Source: Paenibacillus glycanilyticus NBRC 16618 (GTDB lineage: Bacteria; Bacillota; Bacilli; Paenibacillales; Paenibacillaceae). Taken from it: a stretch of 64,000 nt of DNA. The position numbers and the translations under genes were made by a program. Each line of letters begins with the position of its first letter. Within the stretch, counting starts at the first letter, position 1. Positions 45,578-54,597 of this stretch are shown in pieces. The stretch is from positions 1 through 64,000 of the forward strand of contig NZ_BILY01000036.1 of NCBI RefSeq assembly GCF_004000805.1, given 5' to 3'. Below the pieces are notes generated by a model that was given only the letters and a program-made list of their open reading frames with translations, was not told where the DNA came from and did not search any database.

Positions 45578-46432
45578 ATGCCGTTAACCGAAATTTATCT
45601 GCCCAGTCCGGCAACAGAGCGTTATATGGACTTAAGCCTGCTCTTTTGGGGCAAGCAGGATTGCGATCCCGGACATTATTGGGGTCCCGGTCTGCGCGAT
45701 ATGTATATTATTCATTACATCCACAGCGGCACCGGTCAATTCCGGTTAGGCGAGCTCAGCTATGAGCTGCATGCCGGCCAAGGCTTTCTTATCATTCCGG
45801 GCTCGCTTGTGTATTACAAAGCTGATGAGGAGAACCCCTGGACTTACTCCTGGGTAGGACTTAAAGGACTTCATGCGAAATCGCTTCTGCAGCGGGCCGG
45901 ACTTAGCTCCGCAAATCCGATATTTGACGCGACGGAGCAGAAGGACTTTTTCGAATCCGTCTATGAGCAATTCCATCAAGCCCTTGAAGATCATCCCGGC
46001 AGCGCGGATCTATTCAGTCAAAGTCTTCTGTACCAGTACATGGCCCGGCTGGTTGCCTGCAATAAGATGCCCTCTGCCCCGGCGCATGCCGTTAATACGA
46101 AAGAAGCCTACATCAACAAAGCGGTTGCCTTTATCGAGAACAGTTACAGCCTTCCGATCTCCGTTCAGGACATCGCGAATTTCGTGGGGCTCGACCGCAC
46201 TTACCTGTCCGGCTTATTCAAAGCGCAGCTGGGGGTCTCCTTGCAGGCCTTCCTGCTCCGTTTCCGGATGAACCGGGCCGTTGAGCTTCTGCATCACCAA
46301 GAGCTTACCATTGGCGACATCGCCCGCTCCGTCGGATATACCGATCCGTTCCTGTTCTCGAAAATGTTCAAGAGAGTGATCGGAAGCTCTCCACGGGCAT
46401 CCCGGGACCATATCAACCGCACCGCCACATAA
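45578..46432 (+). CDS. AraC-family sugar-responsive regulator
   Basis: A 284-residue regulator with an N-terminal cupin (about 20-130, HAGQGFLIIPGSLVYY) for ligand sensing and a C-terminal pair of helix-turn-helix units (about 185-280: SVQDIANFVGLDRTYLSGLFKAQ and TIGDIARSVGYTDPFLFSKMFK). It resembles MsmR/RafR-type activators. It is divergent from melA and most likely controls it. GGAGGG precedes the ATG by 9 nt. Confidence 0.88.
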   Translation: MPLTEIYLPSPATERYMDLSLLFWGKQDCDPGHYWGPGLRDMYIIHYIHSGTGQFRLGELSYELHAGQGFLIIPGSLVYYKADEENPWTYSWVGLKGLHAKSLLQRAGLSSANPIFDATEQKDFFESVYEQFHQALEDHPGSADLFSQSLLYQYMARLVACNKMPSAPAHAVNTKEAYINKAVAFIENSYSLPISVQDIANFVGLDRTYLSGLFKAQLGVSLQAFLLRFRMNRAVELLHHQELTIGDIARSVGYTDPFLFSKMFKRVIGSSPRASRDHINRTAT

Positions 46433-46433
46433 A

Positions 46434-46489
46434 AAGGCTTGGTTTCCGTTACGATGCAACCTGCAGTCGGTTAACGGGAACCAAGCCTT
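46434..46489. terminator. Bidirectional terminator between AraC gene and spoVT
   Basis: A seventeen-pair stem AAGGCTTGGTTTCCGTT/AACGGGAACCAAGCCTT with one T-G pair, placed between the two convergent genes. Confidence 0.75.
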
Positions 46490-46503
46490 CATTTTCGCCC
46501 TTA

Positions 46504-47043
46504 TTATTGTTCCATTTGTTTTGCCAGGAAGCCTGCCGCCGTCTCCACCATTTTGGTTTCCATCTGCGACATTTTAACCGCTTCGTCTTTGCTGAGCAGG
46601 ACAACGGTGCCGATTGGATCTCCTCCTGCAACGATTGGTGCTGCTACATAAGCGGAGTATGTGTCGTGCATATCCTTAACGATCTCGTATGTGCCGGAAG
46701 TGCCTTCAATCGTCTTGCGGTTATCCATGCAGCCTTCCAGAATCGAGCCGATCTGCTTCTCCAGCAGTTCTTTTTTCGAAGCGCCGGCTACGGCAATAAC
46801 CGTATCGCGGTCGGTAATGAGGGTAACATGGTTGGTGCTCTCGAATAAGGATTCGGCATACTCTTTGGCGAAGTCGCCAAGCTCACCGATTGGAGAGTAT
46901 TTCTTCAGGATTACTTCACCATCGCGGTCAACAAATATTTCGAGCGGATCTCCTTCACGGATACGTAAAGTACGGCGGATCTCCTTCGGAATCACCACAC
47001 GCCCGAGATCATCGATGCGACGTACAATTCCAGTTGCTTTCAT
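46504..47043 (-). CDS. spoVT: Stage V sporulation protein T
   Basis: A 179-residue AbrB-type regulator, one residue longer than in B. subtilis. The N-terminal swapped-hairpin DNA-binding domain MKATGIVRRIDDLGRVVIPKE (1-21) is nearly identical to known SpoVT, and residues about 60-178 form a GAF domain. It modulates sigma-G genes in the forespore. ATG 47043 is chosen because it begins the conserved domain; an upstream GTG would add five residues. Confidence 0.96.
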   Translation of the reverse strand: MKATGIVRRIDDLGRVVIPKEIRRTLRIREGDPLEIFVDRDGEVILKKYSPIGELGDFAKEYAESLFESTNHVTLITDRDTVIAVAGASKKELLEKQIGSILEGCMDNRKTIEGTSGTYEIVKDMHDTYSAYVAAPIVAGGDPIGTVVLLSKDEAVKMSQMETKMVETAAGFLAKQMEQ

Positions 47044-47234
47044 TTCTTGTTGCCCCACTTTCCTAGAGGATTTTAAGTCACTGGATACGATTAGCCTTCA
47101 TAACAAGCGATTGCCGCCCACCTGGTCCATAACCCAAGGATTAAAGCGTTCTCGCGGAAAAAGAATGATTCAGCTAGCGGAGCGCCTATTCTAAAGCTGC
47201 CGTTATGCTGGTTGTGTTTCGGCGGCTCTTATGT

Positions 47235-47483
47235 CTAGCGCGTTCGATAACGAATTCTTTTGTGAATCTGACCATAGTATTCATCGGCTCCCAATTTCTT
47301 ATGCACGGCCATCCGCCGCTTCCCGCGGGTTTCCTGCTGAAGCCAGGCAATCTCGGACAGATGTGTAAGACAATCCGTAAAGCACCATTTAAAGCATTCC
47401 CTTCTATGCCAAAAACCTTGCTTCATTTCCTTCTTTTTAATAATTAACCCCACTAATTGTTCCACGTGAAAAAATCCATACAT
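47235..47483 (-). CDS. Possible small basic protein
   Basis: An open frame of 82 codons ending in a strongly basic region (HKRIRYRTR) and rich in Trp, Cys and His (HRRECFKWCFTDCLTH). No family is recognised. ATG 47483 has a weak GGCGG upstream; ATG 47426 is another option. It follows the terminator of the RHH gene and would need its own promoter. The composition looks like protein, but coding is not proven. The rest of 47044-47234 shows no gene. Confidence 0.3.
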   Translation of the reverse strand: MYGFFHVEQLVGLIIKKKEMKQGFWHRRECFKWCFTDCLTHLSEIAWLQQETRGKRRMAVHKKLGADEYYGQIHKRIRYRTR

Positions 47484-47488
47484 GAGAA

Positions 47489-47524
47489 AACCGCCGTTCC
47501 ACCCTTTAAAAGATGGAACGGCGG
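47489..47524 (-). terminator. Terminator of the SPFH-RHH unit
   Basis: CCGCCGTTCCA/TGGAACGGCGG, an eleven-pair stem with a short loop, followed by TTTTC on the minus strand, 10 nt after the RHH gene. Confidence 0.8.
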
Positions 47525-47534
47525 CTGCCAAACA

Positions 47535-47720
47535 TCACTCATTATTAGCCGGATTCTTGGGCGCTGGATTAGGCAGCCTTCCGGCTTTGCCAAGCGCCTC
47601 CCGGAGCAAAAACTCGATATGCCCGTTCACGCTGCGGAATTCATCATTCGCCCATTGCTCGATGGCACGGTGTAAATCTGGATCGAGCCGGAGCGCAAAA
47701 GCTTTCTTTTCTTTCCCCAT
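47535..47720 (-). CDS. Small Arc/RHH-like DNA-binding protein
   Basis: A 61-residue protein whose start KKAFALRLDPDLHRAIEQWANDEFRSVNGHIEFLLREAL fits the ribbon-helix-helix fold of Arc/HicB-type proteins. No toxin gene is adjacent. It lies 12 nt after an SPFH gene and shares its transcript; it may autoregulate the pair. Function is otherwise unknown. Confidence 0.7.
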   Translation of the reverse strand: MGKEKKAFALRLDPDLHRAIEQWANDEFRSVNGHIEFLLREALGKAGRLPNPAPKNPANNE

Positions 47721-47732
47721 TGGACAGTCCTC

Positions 47733-48605
47733 TTAGGAGTACAGCGTGCCCGTATTAATAACCGGCGTTGCCCCCCGGTCGGATACAATGGCAACCATCA
47801 GATTGTTGACCATTGCCGCGCGACGCTCCTCATCCAGCTCGATTCCGTTCTCCGCCAGCTGCTTCAATGCGGAATCCACCATGCCAACCGCGCCTTCCAC
47901 AATTCTTTGGCGTGCCGATACGATTGCAATCGCCTGCTGGCGCTGCAGCATCGCGTTTGCGATCTCCGGCGCGTAAGCCAGATGCGTCAGGCGGGTCTCC
48001 AGCACTTCTACGCCGGCTACAGCCAGTCGATTCTGCAGTTCATTCATCATCTCCGCCGCTACTTCATCCGCATTGCCGCGCAGCGACTGCTGTGCGGAGT
48101 CGGTGAAGGTATCGTAAGGATATTGGGCAGCGATATGGCGAACAGCCGTCTCGCTCTGAATTTCCACGAAGCGCTCGTAGTTATCCACGTCAAAGGAGGC
48201 CTTAGCGGTCTCCGTCACTTTAAATACTACAACGGCGCCAATCTCAACCGGATTGCCTTCCGCGTCATTCACCTTCAAGGTCTGGCTGTTGAAGTTGCGG
48301 ACTTTCATCGACACCTTCTTTTTGTTCGTGAACGGTACTACAATCCACAAGCCGCTCATACGGACCGTACCTACGTACGTACCGAAGAACGTAATCACCT
48401 TCGCTTCATTCGGCTGAACGATTGTAAGCGAGGATATTGCCACGATAAAGACCACCTCAAGCAATATCCCAAGAACAATCAGGAAAACGTTCGGGTCCAG
48501 CTGATCGGAGCCAAATATAATAAGTGCGATACCTCCGGCAAAAGAAATTATCGCGGCGAGCAATGCGAGGAATCCATTTACGTGCCAAGCCTTATATTCC
48601 TTCAT
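47733..48605 (-). CDS. SPFH/Band-7 domain membrane protein
   Basis: A 290-residue protein with two N-terminal helices (about 12-33 and 40-61) and an SPFH domain (about 62-230) including IVQPNEAKVITFFGTYVGT and GLWIVVPF. The end (GIELDEERRAAMVNNLMVAIVSD) is helical. SPFH proteins form large oligomers at membranes and often help proteases such as FtsH or organise microdomains. Its partner here is the small RHH gene. Confidence 0.82.
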   Translation of the reverse strand: MKEYKAWHVNGFLALLAAIISFAGGIALIIFGSDQLDPNVFLIVLGILLEVVFIVAISSLTIVQPNEAKVITFFGTYVGTVRMSGLWIVVPFTNKKKVSMKVRNFNSQTLKVNDAEGNPVEIGAVVVFKVTETAKASFDVDNYERFVEIQSETAVRHIAAQYPYDTFTDSAQQSLRGNADEVAAEMMNELQNRLAVAGVEVLETRLTHLAYAPEIANAMLQRQQAIAIVSARQRIVEGAVGMVDSALKQLAENGIELDEERRAAMVNNLMVAIVSDRGATPVINTGTLYS

Positions 48606-48675
48606 AAGAACACCCCTTATATTGTTTTGATATAATTATGATATCACTTTTTACAAATACAAGAAAGTGTTTCAT

Positions 48676-48716
48676 CAAAAAAAGCTGATCCATCATTTGC
48701 ATGATGGGATCAGCTT
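48676..48716 (-). terminator. prsA terminator
   Basis: AAGCTGATCC(C)ATCAT-gcaa-ATGATGGATCAGCTT followed by seven T residues on the minus strand. Confidence 0.92.
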
Positions 48717-48727
48717 TCTTTAAAGTC

Positions 48728-49834
48728 TTATTTAGCTGCCGGGGATTCCGATGCAGCCGGGGATTCGGACGCCGCTGGGGACTCCGAAGCACCTGGCGAT
48801 GCAGAAGCACCTGGCGATGCGGATGCTTCAGGAAGCGTGATTTTCACGTCTTGCTTCGGCATTTCGTCCGTCATGAACGTATTCATGTGGTTGTAAGCCA
48901 CTACGCTTTGTACTTCTTGCTTCTGCTCGGCCGTAATTTTGTCGTACGCTACTTGGTCGCGTTTTTCAACTTCGATAACATGGTAGCCGTATTCGGTCTC
49001 AACCGGATCACCGATTTTGCCTACTGGCTGCGTCAGAGCCGCATTTTTGAAGCCCTCTACCCAATCCGAAGCTTTCGCGTCCTTGTATTCGCCGCCGCTA
49101 TCCTTCGAGCCTGTATCATCGGAATACTGTTTCGCAAGAGCTGTCCAATCTCCGCCTGCATCAAGCTTCGCTTTCACTTCTTTTGCGCGGGCCAGAGCTT
49201 CTTCTTTCGTGCGGAGCGTCTTCGTGGAATCCGAAGGGTCCGTTGTTGCTACGAGAATATGACGAACGGTTACCGGATTGTAGTTGCCGATGTTTTTTGC
49301 GTACTCGGCTTTCATCTCGTCGTCCGTTACCTTCGAATTCATATGCTCAACCACAACCAGCATCAGGTTGAGGTAGGTTCTTATGTCAGCTGTCGATATT
49401 TTTTTGTCATCAAGCTTCTTTTTCACGTCGGCGTTCGTTTTAAGCGTATCTTCAAAGCTCTTCATTTGCTCGTCCGTTTGATCGCCTGCTTTTTTAAGCG
49501 TTGCTTCCGTAGCTTGCTTGGCAAGGATCTTGTACGAAATGAATTGCTGCAGCAATTGCTCCTTGAATTGCGGGATTGCAATCACTTGCTCGTAGCCCGG
49601 CTGCATGATGTTGAAGATATCCAGGTACTTGTTGAACTCTGCTTCTGTGACGTTGCCGTCTTTGTAGGTTGCAACGACAGTACCTTTGCCTGCCCCCGCG
49701 AAAGTGAGGCCCGTGGAGCCGCCCTCGTTATCTTTCTTGCCTCCGCAAGCCGCCATGATCGTCATGACCAGCACTGCCGCGATCACGAGCAGTGCGCTTC
49801 TGCGCCATGTCGATTTGCGTTTTGTGTGCAACAT
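48728..49834 (-). CDS. prsA: PrsA-like foldase lipoprotein
   Basis: A 368-residue extracellular lipoprotein. The signal ends at MAAC (Cys30). A SurA-like N domain and a parvulin (PpiC) domain (about 180-275: VRHILVATTD, LAKQYSDDTGSKDSGGEY) follow. The last 35 residues are a low-complexity tail of SPGAS/SPAASE repeats, probably a flexible wall-spanning linker. It helps secreted proteins fold outside the membrane. In many genomes mfd is followed by such a foldase; here it lies 128 nt downstream of mfd. Confidence 0.9.
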   Translation of the reverse strand: MLHTKRKSTWRRSALLVIAAVLVMTIMAACGGKKDNEGGSTGLTFAGAGKGTVVATYKDGNVTEAEFNKYLDIFNIMQPGYEQVIAIPQFKEQLLQQFISYKILAKQATEATLKKAGDQTDEQMKSFEDTLKTNADVKKKLDDKKISTADIRTYLNLMLVVVEHMNSKVTDDEMKAEYAKNIGNYNPVTVRHILVATTDPSDSTKTLRTKEEALARAKEVKAKLDAGGDWTALAKQYSDDTGSKDSGGEYKDAKASDWVEGFKNAALTQPVGKIGDPVETEYGYHVIEVEKRDQVAYDKITAEQKQEVQSVVAYNHMNTFMTDEMPKQDVKITLPEASASPGASASPGASESPAASESPAASESPAAK

Positions 49835-49962
49835 GTTGAATCCCCTTTCAGATTGAGAAGTTTATTGTATTGTAACAGAAAACGACAAGGCTTGACCACA
49901 AGGTTGTAACAGCTGCCCCGCGCAAGGAGGAGCAGCCCGGCATTCGAAGCGCTGATTTATCC

Positions 49963-52900
49963 TCAGCTTTTTGCGTCCTGCAGCGCTTCTTCGCCTTTTC
50001 TCGCATCCTTGAATTTCTTCAGGAAGCCCTCAAGAAGCTGGACCTTCTGATCCATCTCAAGCCCTTTGCCGCGCAGCAGAAGCGTTGGATACTCATCCTG
50101 AATTGCGCCTTGGCGGAACCGGTTCTCGTACTGCACGCACAGCTGATCCACCAGCTTGCGGTCAATCCGCTTCTTCTCGCGTTCGCTGAAGCGGACGATA
50201 AGGTCATCGCCCTTCTGGCTGATCTGTTCAATGCCGTATTGCGTGCCGTATACCTTAAGCCGCGCAACCGAGAGCAGATTGTCCACGGCCTGCGGCAGAT
50301 TGCCGAAACGGTCGATCAGCTCCTCTGCCAGATCCTCCGCTTCGTCAATCGACGTAACGGTAGCCACCTTCTTGTAGATCTCGATCTTCTGGATGCTGTC
50401 GTAAATATAATCGGAAGGCAAGTAAGCGTCGATGCTGACATCGATCAGCGTGCTGACGCGGCGCTCTTCCTTCACTTCCACGCCTTCCATCTCCGCCTTG
50501 CGCTTCGCAATTTCGTCAGCCAGCATCTGCGAATACAGATCAAATCCGACGGAGGCGATAAAGCCATGCTGCTCCGCTCCAAGCAAATTACCCGCTCCGC
50601 GGATGGAAAGGTCGCGCATCGCGATCTTGAAGCCTGAGCCCAGCTCCGTAAATTCCTTGATCGACTGCAGGCGCTTCTCCGCCACCTCGGTGAGCACCTT
50701 GTCCCGTTGATAGGTGAAATAGGCGTAAGCAATCCGGTTCGAACGGCCAACCCTGCCCCGCAGCTGATACAGCTGGGAGAGACCCATTTTGTCCGCATCG
50801 TGCACGATCAGCGTATTTACGTTCGGAATATCGACGCCTGTCTCGATAATGCTCGTGCTGACTAGCACGTCGGACTCGCCGTCCAGGAAGTCCAGAATCG
50901 TCTTCTCCAGCTCCTGCTCCGACATTTGGCCATGACCGACCGCAACCTTGGCATCCGGCACAAGCGCATTGATCTGCTCGGCCATCTGGTAAATCCCTTG
51001 CACGCGGTTATACAGGTAATAAACCTGCCCGCCACGGGCAAGCTCCCGCTCAATCGCTTCGCGCACGAGCGAGGTGCTGTATTCGACGACGTAAGTCTGC
51101 ACCGGGAAACGGTTCTCCGGCGGCGTCTCGATGACCGACAAATCGCGAACGCCCAGCATAGACATATGCAAGGTCCGCGGAATAGGCGTAGCGGTCAGCG
51201 TCAGTACGTCGACATTGGTCTTCAGCTTCTTGAGCTTCTCCTTATGCGACACGCCGAACCGCTGCTCTTCGTCGACGATAAGCAGACCCAAGTCTTTAAA
51301 AATAACATCCTGCGACAGTAAGCGGTGCGTGCCAATCACTACATCGACCGTACCCGCCTTCAAGCCCTTCATCGTATCGTTCTGCTCCTTGCGGGAACGG
51401 AACCGGCTTAATACCTGAATGTTGAACGGATATCCGGAGAATCGTTCCCGGAAGGTTTCGTAATGCTGCTGGGCAAGAATGGTCGTTGGCACTAGAATAG
51501 CTACCTGCTTCCCTTCGATTGCCGCCTTGAAAGCGGCGCGAACCGCCACTTCGGTCTTGCCGTAGCCTACATCGCCGCAGAGGAGACGATCCATCGGCTG
51601 CGGCTTCTGCATATCCTTCTTGATCTCTTCGATCGCCCGCAGCTGATCGCGCGTCTCATCGTAAGGAAACATCGCTTCGAATTCGTTCTGGTAGGCCGTA
51701 TCCTGGCCGAAAGCGAATCCGGGCGCCGACTGACGCTCCGCGTACAGCTTGATCAAGTCATCGGCAATATCCTGAACGGAAGCGCGGACTTTATTTTTCG
51801 CCCGCACCCATTCGCTGCCGCCCAGCTTATTGATCTTCGGCTCCTTCTCTTCGGAACCGACGTATTTCTGAATCATGTCGACCTGCTCGACCGGCACGGA
51901 CAGCTTATCGCCGCCGGCATACAGGATATGCAGGTAGTCCTTATGAATGCCGCCGATCTCCAGCGTGCCGATACCGACGTATTTGCCGATACCGTGGTTC
52001 TGGTGAACGACGTAATCGCCGACCTTCAGCTCGGTATAGCTCTTGATCCGCTCGGCATTGTCGATCTTCTTATCCATCCGGCGCGCTTTGCGCTGCTTCT
52101 GCGAGAACATCTCGCCTTCCGTAATAATGACAAGATGCGAGGAGGGCAGCTCAAAGCCGGATTGAAGATTACCCTCAATCAGGATCGGAGGCTCGATATG
52201 GTAATCCTGCAGCACGCGGCGGATCCGGTCGAGCCGCTCGGCGTTGCCGCCCAGCATCATCACCTTCGCGCCGGTCTTTTTCCACCGCTCCATCTCCGCC
52301 TTGAGCACATTCATCTGCCCATGGAAGTTCTGCATCGCACGGCTCGTCATATTCAGAATATTTTGAGGCTGCGAATGCGGGATTTGACGCAGGAAAAGCG
52401 ACATAAACAGCGTTTGGAACTTCCGGTGATGCAGAATCTCATCCGATTCCCGGGCAAGCGTAAAGCTTGGCAGCGATTTGCCGTTGGAGAGCAGATGGGT
52501 CGACCATTCCGCCTCATCCCGCTCCAGTTGGCGGCCCGTCTCGATCAGCCTTGTCGGCTCATCCAGGATCAGAACCGTATCCTCCGGCATATAGTCCAGA
52601 ATGGTCTGTCTTTCCGGGTACAGCAGGGATATATATTTATAGATTTCAGGAAAATAGACTTGCTCCCGCAGCTTCTCGATCTCGCCGCCGATTTCCTGAC
52701 GGAGGCGATCCTTCGCCATGCGGTCCGTCATTTTGTCGAGCTGCTGGGCAAGAAGAGTCGCCGCATGCTCCGCTGCAGCGCTAAAGCGCCGCTGGTCGGC
52801 AACGATCTCCTGACAAGGCGTTACGGTAAACGCCTGCAGGTTATCAAGCGAACGCTGGTCGGATGGGTCGAAGGTGCGAATGGAATCTACCTCGTCTCCA

Positions 52901-53490
52901 AACCATTCGATCCGGTACGCGAGCTCCGCCGTTAGCGGATAAAAGTCCACGATACCGCCCCGTACGCTCATCTCGCCTTTGGACTCCACGCGGTCCGCGC
53001 GGACATAGCCAAGACCGGTCATTTGGCGCAGGAAATCATCCAGTTCAATCGTGTCGCCAACCTTTACCGTAATCTTGGCATCGGACATAACCCCTTTAAT
53101 CGGCTGATAGCGCCGAATGCCGGAGAACGGAACGACAATAATCCCGCGGAAGCCTTCGGACAGCTTGATCAGCACATCCATGCGCTGCGCCAGCGTCTCA
53201 GGACTTGAGATCGCCGCTTCGGCAGCTACCAGCTCGTTCGCGGGATATAACAATACATCATCGGCAGAGATGCATTCCTGCAAATCCTCTGCAATTTTCT
53301 GTGCGGCATACATATTATGCGTGACAACAAGCAGCGGACGGTCTAGATCATCCTTCACCGCCGCAACGAGTACTTGCCTGGAAGAGCCCGCAAGTCCCGA
53401 TATCATCTGTTCGCGCATTCCTTTGCGGACGCCGGCTATAATCGATTGTACATCCGGATCCGCGGCAAAAGCCTGTACTAACGCTTTCAA
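49963..53490 (-). CDS. mfd: Transcription-repair coupling factor Mfd
   Basis: An 1175-residue translocase that removes stalled RNA polymerase and recruits UvrA. An N-terminal UvrB-like module, the polymerase-interacting domain (VGDYVVHQNHGIGKYVG, near 495), the helicase with CGDVGYGKTEVA (Walker A, near 650) and DEEQRFG, and the C-terminal TRCF domain are all present. I prefer TTG 53490 (GGGGTG 9 nt upstream), where similarity to B. subtilis Mfd starts; GTG 53517 would add nine residues without a ribosome site. Confidence 0.96.
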   Translation of the reverse strand: MKALVQAFAADPDVQSIIAGVRKGMREQMISGLAGSSRQVLVAAVKDDLDRPLLVVTHNMYAAQKIAEDLQECISADDVLLYPANELVAAEAAISSPETLAQRMDVLIKLSEGFRGIIVVPFSGIRRYQPIKGVMSDAKITVKVGDTIELDDFLRQMTGLGYVRADRVESKGEMSVRGGIVDFYPLTAELAYRIEWFGDEVDSIRTFDPSDQRSLDNLQAFTVTPCQEIVADQRRFSAAAEHAATLLAQQLDKMTDRMAKDRLRQEIGGEIEKLREQVYFPEIYKYISLLYPERQTILDYMPEDTVLILDEPTRLIETGRQLERDEAEWSTHLLSNGKSLPSFTLARESDEILHHRKFQTLFMSLFLRQIPHSQPQNILNMTSRAMQNFHGQMNVLKAEMERWKKTGAKVMMLGGNAERLDRIRRVLQDYHIEPPILIEGNLQSGFELPSSHLVIITEGEMFSQKQRKARRMDKKIDNAERIKSYTELKVGDYVVHQNHGIGKYVGIGTLEIGGIHKDYLHILYAGGDKLSVPVEQVDMIQKYVGSEEKEPKINKLGGSEWVRAKNKVRASVQDIADDLIKLYAERQSAPGFAFGQDTAYQNEFEAMFPYDETRDQLRAIEEIKKDMQKPQPMDRLLCGDVGYGKTEVAVRAAFKAAIEGKQVAILVPTTILAQQHYETFRERFSGYPFNIQVLSRFRSRKEQNDTMKGLKAGTVDVVIGTHRLLSQDVIFKDLGLLIVDEEQRFGVSHKEKLKKLKTNVDVLTLTATPIPRTLHMSMLGVRDLSVIETPPENRFPVQTYVVEYSTSLVREAIERELARGGQVYYLYNRVQGIYQMAEQINALVPDAKVAVGHGQMSEQELEKTILDFLDGESDVLVSTSIIETGVDIPNVNTLIVHDADKMGLSQLYQLRGRVGRSNRIAYAYFTYQRDKVLTEVAEKRLQSIKEFTELGSGFKIAMRDLSIRGAGNLLGAEQHGFIASVGFDLYSQMLADEIAKRKAEMEGVEVKEERRVSTLIDVSIDAYLPSDYIYDSIQKIEIYKKVATVTSIDEAEDLAEELIDRFGNLPQAVDNLLSVARLKVYGTQYGIEQISQKGDDLIVRFSEREKKRIDRKLVDQLCVQYENRFRQGAIQDEYPTLLLRGKGLEMDQKVQLLEGFLKKFKDARKGEEALQDAKS

Positions 53491-53616
53491 TCGTGAAGGC
53501 ACCCCGTTTCTATACACAAGACAAAAGGCAAAGAAATAGAAGCTTTATTTTACAATAGGAATCATCGAAAAGAAGCCTCAGCCGAATGCCAAGGCTACGA
53601 ACGCTATTGCGTTACA

Positions 53617-53847
53617 TTACTGCAGCGGATTTACGACGAGCAAAAGCTCCGGGTTTGCTTCCAGCGCCTCGCGGCAGTAGTCGCAAACAACCTTAACCGT
53701 AATATCGCCGTTCGAGTTATACGCTATTATATCGCTGCGCTCTTCGGGGGTCAAGAAATGGAAACCGAGCCGCGACTCTGAAATTTCCTTCTCCTCTATC
53801 GTCCCCATCGGCGTCCGGCAGTGCCGGCAAATATAGTTCACAGCCAT
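53617..53847 (-). CDS. fin: Anti-sigma-F factor Fin
   Basis: A 76-residue protein with two CXXC pairs, CRHC (8-11) and CDYC (near 56-59), which bind zinc, and FHFLTPEERSDIIAYN between. In B. subtilis Fin (YabK) is made under sigma-F and blocks it to allow the switch to sigma-G. It lies between pth and mfd in the standard order. AGGAGG precedes the ATG. Confidence 0.93.
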   Translation of the reverse strand: MAVNYICRHCRTPMGTIEEKEISESRLGFHFLTPEERSDIIAYNSNGDITVKVVCDYCREALEANPELLLVVNPLQ

Positions 53848-53910
53848 ATGTATGCCTCCTGAAGAATAGTTATACCCTTCAGTATGCCCGTTTTGTCCGA
53901 GCTTAGGCGG

Positions 53911-54471
53911 TTACTTGTTAAACTTGGCCATCGTATTGTCGAAGCTCGCCTTCAGACTATACTCCACCGCGTCGCAGGCCTGTTCAATCATGCTCTTCAG
54001 CGCTTCCTGCTCGCTCTTCGGGAAATTATCGAGCACGTAGTCGGCAATGTTGCGGCCCGGCTGCGGACGCGAGACGCCCATTCGGATCCGGTTGAACTGC
54101 TGCGTGCCCAAATGCTGAATAAGCGACTTGATGCCGTTATGGCCTCCTGCGCTGCCCTGATAACGAAGCCGGACTTTACCGACCTCCGTATCCATATCAT
54201 CGTAAACAATAAGTCCGTCTTCCAGATCAGCCTTGAAGTAATCCATGAAGCTCCGGACAGATTCCCCGGACAGATTCATATACGTCATCGGCTTAATAAG
54301 GACAACCTTCGTGCCTTGTACATTTCCTTCGCCGATCAAAGCCTTGCATTTGCTCTGCGTCACTTGAATGTTCCAGCGCCGAGCCAGCTCGTCTATGACC
54401 ATAAAGCCTACATTATGCCGCGTGCTTTGATAGGTTGTGCCGGGATTCCCCAGCCCTACAATCCACTTCAT
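53911..54471 (-). CDS. pth: Peptidyl-tRNA hydrolase
   Basis: A 186-residue enzyme that recycles peptidyl-tRNA. GLGNPGTTYQSTRHNVGFMV (6-25) contains the catalytic histidine at about 19, with Asn/Asp residues in KPMTYMNLSG and DDMDTEVGKVR. B. subtilis names it spoVC because of a sporulation defect. It lies between ctc and fin. Confidence 0.97.
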   Translation of the reverse strand: MKWIVGLGNPGTTYQSTRHNVGFMVIDELARRWNIQVTQSKCKALIGEGNVQGTKVVLIKPMTYMNLSGESVRSFMDYFKADLEDGLIVYDDMDTEVGKVRLRYQGSAGGHNGIKSLIQHLGTQQFNRIRMGVSRPQPGRNIADYVLDNFPKSEQEALKSMIEQACDAVEYSLKASFDNTMAKFNK

Positions 54472-54552
54472 GCTATCCTGCTCTCCAATCTCATTTTGCG
54501 TATGTCTATATTCATTCTACACGATGGGCAATATTCCCTGCACGAAAGGAAG

Positions 54553-54587
54553 AAACGGTATCTTCCCGCGGAGGGCAGATACCGTTT
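54553..54587 (-). terminator. Hairpin after ctc
   Basis: An eleven-pair stem AAACGGTATCT/AGATACCGTTT ten nt after the ctc stop, followed by CTTCCTTTCG. The T run is poor, so termination may be partial. Confidence 0.5.
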
Positions 54588-54597
54588 GTCCATTCCT

